From contig JBEHXS010000054.1 in assembly GCA_048498575.1 (NCBI GenBank), forward strand, positions 1 through 13,930: a stretch of DNA of 13,930 nt. The letters run 5' to 3'. The notes below the pieces were generated by a model, which searched no databases, was not told where the DNA came from, and saw only the letters and a list, made by a program, of their open reading frames with translations. Each line of letters starts with the position of its first letter. The first letter of the stretch is position 1. Below are positions 13,669-13,930 of the stretch, piece after piece. This DNA is from DASZQY01 sp048498575 (GTDB lineage Bacteria; Pseudomonadota; Alphaproteobacteria; Rhizobiales; Kaistiaceae). The translations under genes were made by a program, and so were the position numbers.

Positions 13669-13818
13669 CTAATGCCGCTTGAAGTATTGCACGTCGCGCT
13701 CGTGCTTCTCGGCCGCCGGACGCGTCTTGAACGTCCCGAGATTGCGGCGTTTGCCGGTCTTCGGATCGAGCTTGCGGGAATAAAGCCGGTACTCGCCGGA
13801 ACTGAGCTTGCGGATCAT
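13669..13818 (-). CDS. Small basic conserved protein (49 aa)
   Basis: 49 residues from ATG 13818, which has GAGG five bases upstream. The frame is open to 13857, but that extension lacks a better site. The product is very rich in Lys and Arg. Its middle reads EYRLYSRKLDPKTGKRRNLGTF, and its end is KHERDVQYFKRH. The EYRLYSRK-x-x-KTGKRRNLG pattern is one I recall from unnamed small proteins in rhizobia and other Proteobacteria. It resembles the beta-stranded SRGKRYRxRxKxGKR opening of some integrase arm-binding domains, so nucleic-acid binding is a guess. It is the first gene ahead of DUF3175 (2-base gap). A possible EcfG-type promoter lies about 75 bases upstream. Confidence 0.75.
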   Translation of the reverse strand: MIRKLSSGEYRLYSRKLDPKTGKRRNLGTFKTRPAAEKHERDVQYFKRH

Positions 13819-13840
13819 GGCTGCCTCGCGCTGGCGCTGG

Positions 13841-13870
13841 CCCGGTTTGTGGACCATATCAACCGGGTCC
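13841..13870. repeat. Interlocked inverted repeats in a divergent promoter region
   Basis: CCCGGTT (13841-13847) is the exact reverse complement of AACCGGG (13861-13867), with 13 bases between. GGACC (13851-13855) is likewise complementary to GGTCC (13866-13870). The second pair overlaps the first, so only one can form at a time as RNA. As DNA, the 20-base centre-to-centre spacing suits a dimeric regulator. It lies just upstream of the 49-residue gene. Confidence 0.3.
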
Positions 13871-13889
13871 TGAGACGATTGCTGCCCGC

Positions 13890-13930
13890 ATGAACACCAA
13901 CGTCAGCCGCCTTGTTCCCGATTTTGCCGC
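13890..13930 (+). CDS. Possible start of a plus-strand gene (13 codons, partial)
   Basis: ATG 13890 opens a frame (MNTNVSRLVPDFA) that runs off the right edge. It is too short to assign. The only purine-rich stretch upstream (GAGACG, 13872-13877) is 12 bases away, a weak ribosome site. Its position divergent from the stress genes makes a gene here plausible, but this is a guess. Confidence 0.3.
   Translation, partial: MNTNVSRLVPDFA
13893..13918 (-). promoter_or_regulatory. Possible EcfG-type promoter upstream of the 49-residue gene and DUF3175
   Basis: On the minus strand GGAAC (13918-13914), a 17-base spacer, then TGTT (13896-13893); the EcfG consensus is GGAAC-N16/17-CGTT. It is one base off in the -10 box and 75 bases before ATG 13818. 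It would overlap the start of the possible plus-strand gene at 13890. Confidence 0.35.

Noticed and set aside
1..13930. CRISPR array, insertion sequence, toxin-antitoxin pair or phage defence system
   Set aside because: No regularly spaced repeats, no transposase or terminal inverted repeats, and no recognisable defence domains were found on either strand.

Overview
The window reads as chromosomal DNA of a high-GC alphaproteobacterium, most likely of the order Hyphomicrobiales (Rhizobiales). The evidence is a MipZ division ATPase, a DUF1489 protein (a family I know only from Alphaproteobacteria), the clpS-clpA order, DUF892/DUF3175 stress genes with EcfG-type promoter boxes, and strong G/C bias at third codon positions. 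No transposase, integrase, phage gene or CRISPR array was seen. All function calls come from reading translations and motifs; no database search was run.

Layout, left to right. (1) Positions 1-1413, minus strand: clpS then clpA (clpA runs off the left edge), the N-degron adaptor and its AAA+ unfoldase. (2) 1414-1864: a non-coding divergent region with three evenly phased CGGCCG palindromes. (3) 1865-3343, plus: an exported D,D-carboxypeptidase with a C-terminal SPOR domain, which suggests a septal peptidoglycan role. (4) 3402-5771, minus: a tight three-gene unit of mipZ, a VWA-domain protein and a membrane-anchored J-domain protein. (5) 5928-6776, plus: panC, divergent from mipZ and convergent with a DUF1489 gene; one perfect hairpin contains both stop codons. 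(6) 7288-9210, minus: a Kup potassium transporter with a possible EcfG-type promoter. (7) 9481-10273, plus: a 68-residue membrane-anchored peptide and a secreted DUF3828-like protein with an acidic Asp/Ser/Gly tail. (8) 10336-12437, minus: a Gfo/Idh/MocA oxidoreductase and a DegT-type aminotransferase overlapping by ATGA. They fit a GnnA/GnnB pair making the 3-amino sugar nucleotide for a diamino-sugar lipid A. A multi-hairpin leader (12438-12545) precedes them. (9) 12637-12721, minus: tRNA-Leu(GAG) with its own promoter-like and terminator-like elements. (10) 12781-13818, minus: a stress cluster of a 49-residue basic protein, DUF3175 and a DUF892 ferritin-like protein. DUF892 has an exact EcfG-type promoter, and a weaker candidate lies ahead of the 49-residue gene. 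A further plus-strand gene may begin at 13890.

Most of the window is ordinary housekeeping sequence. The points most worth following are the structured leader ahead of the sugar-nucleotide pair, the mipZ-VWA-J-protein unit, the EcfG-type promoters, and the small secreted/membrane pair at 9481-10273.
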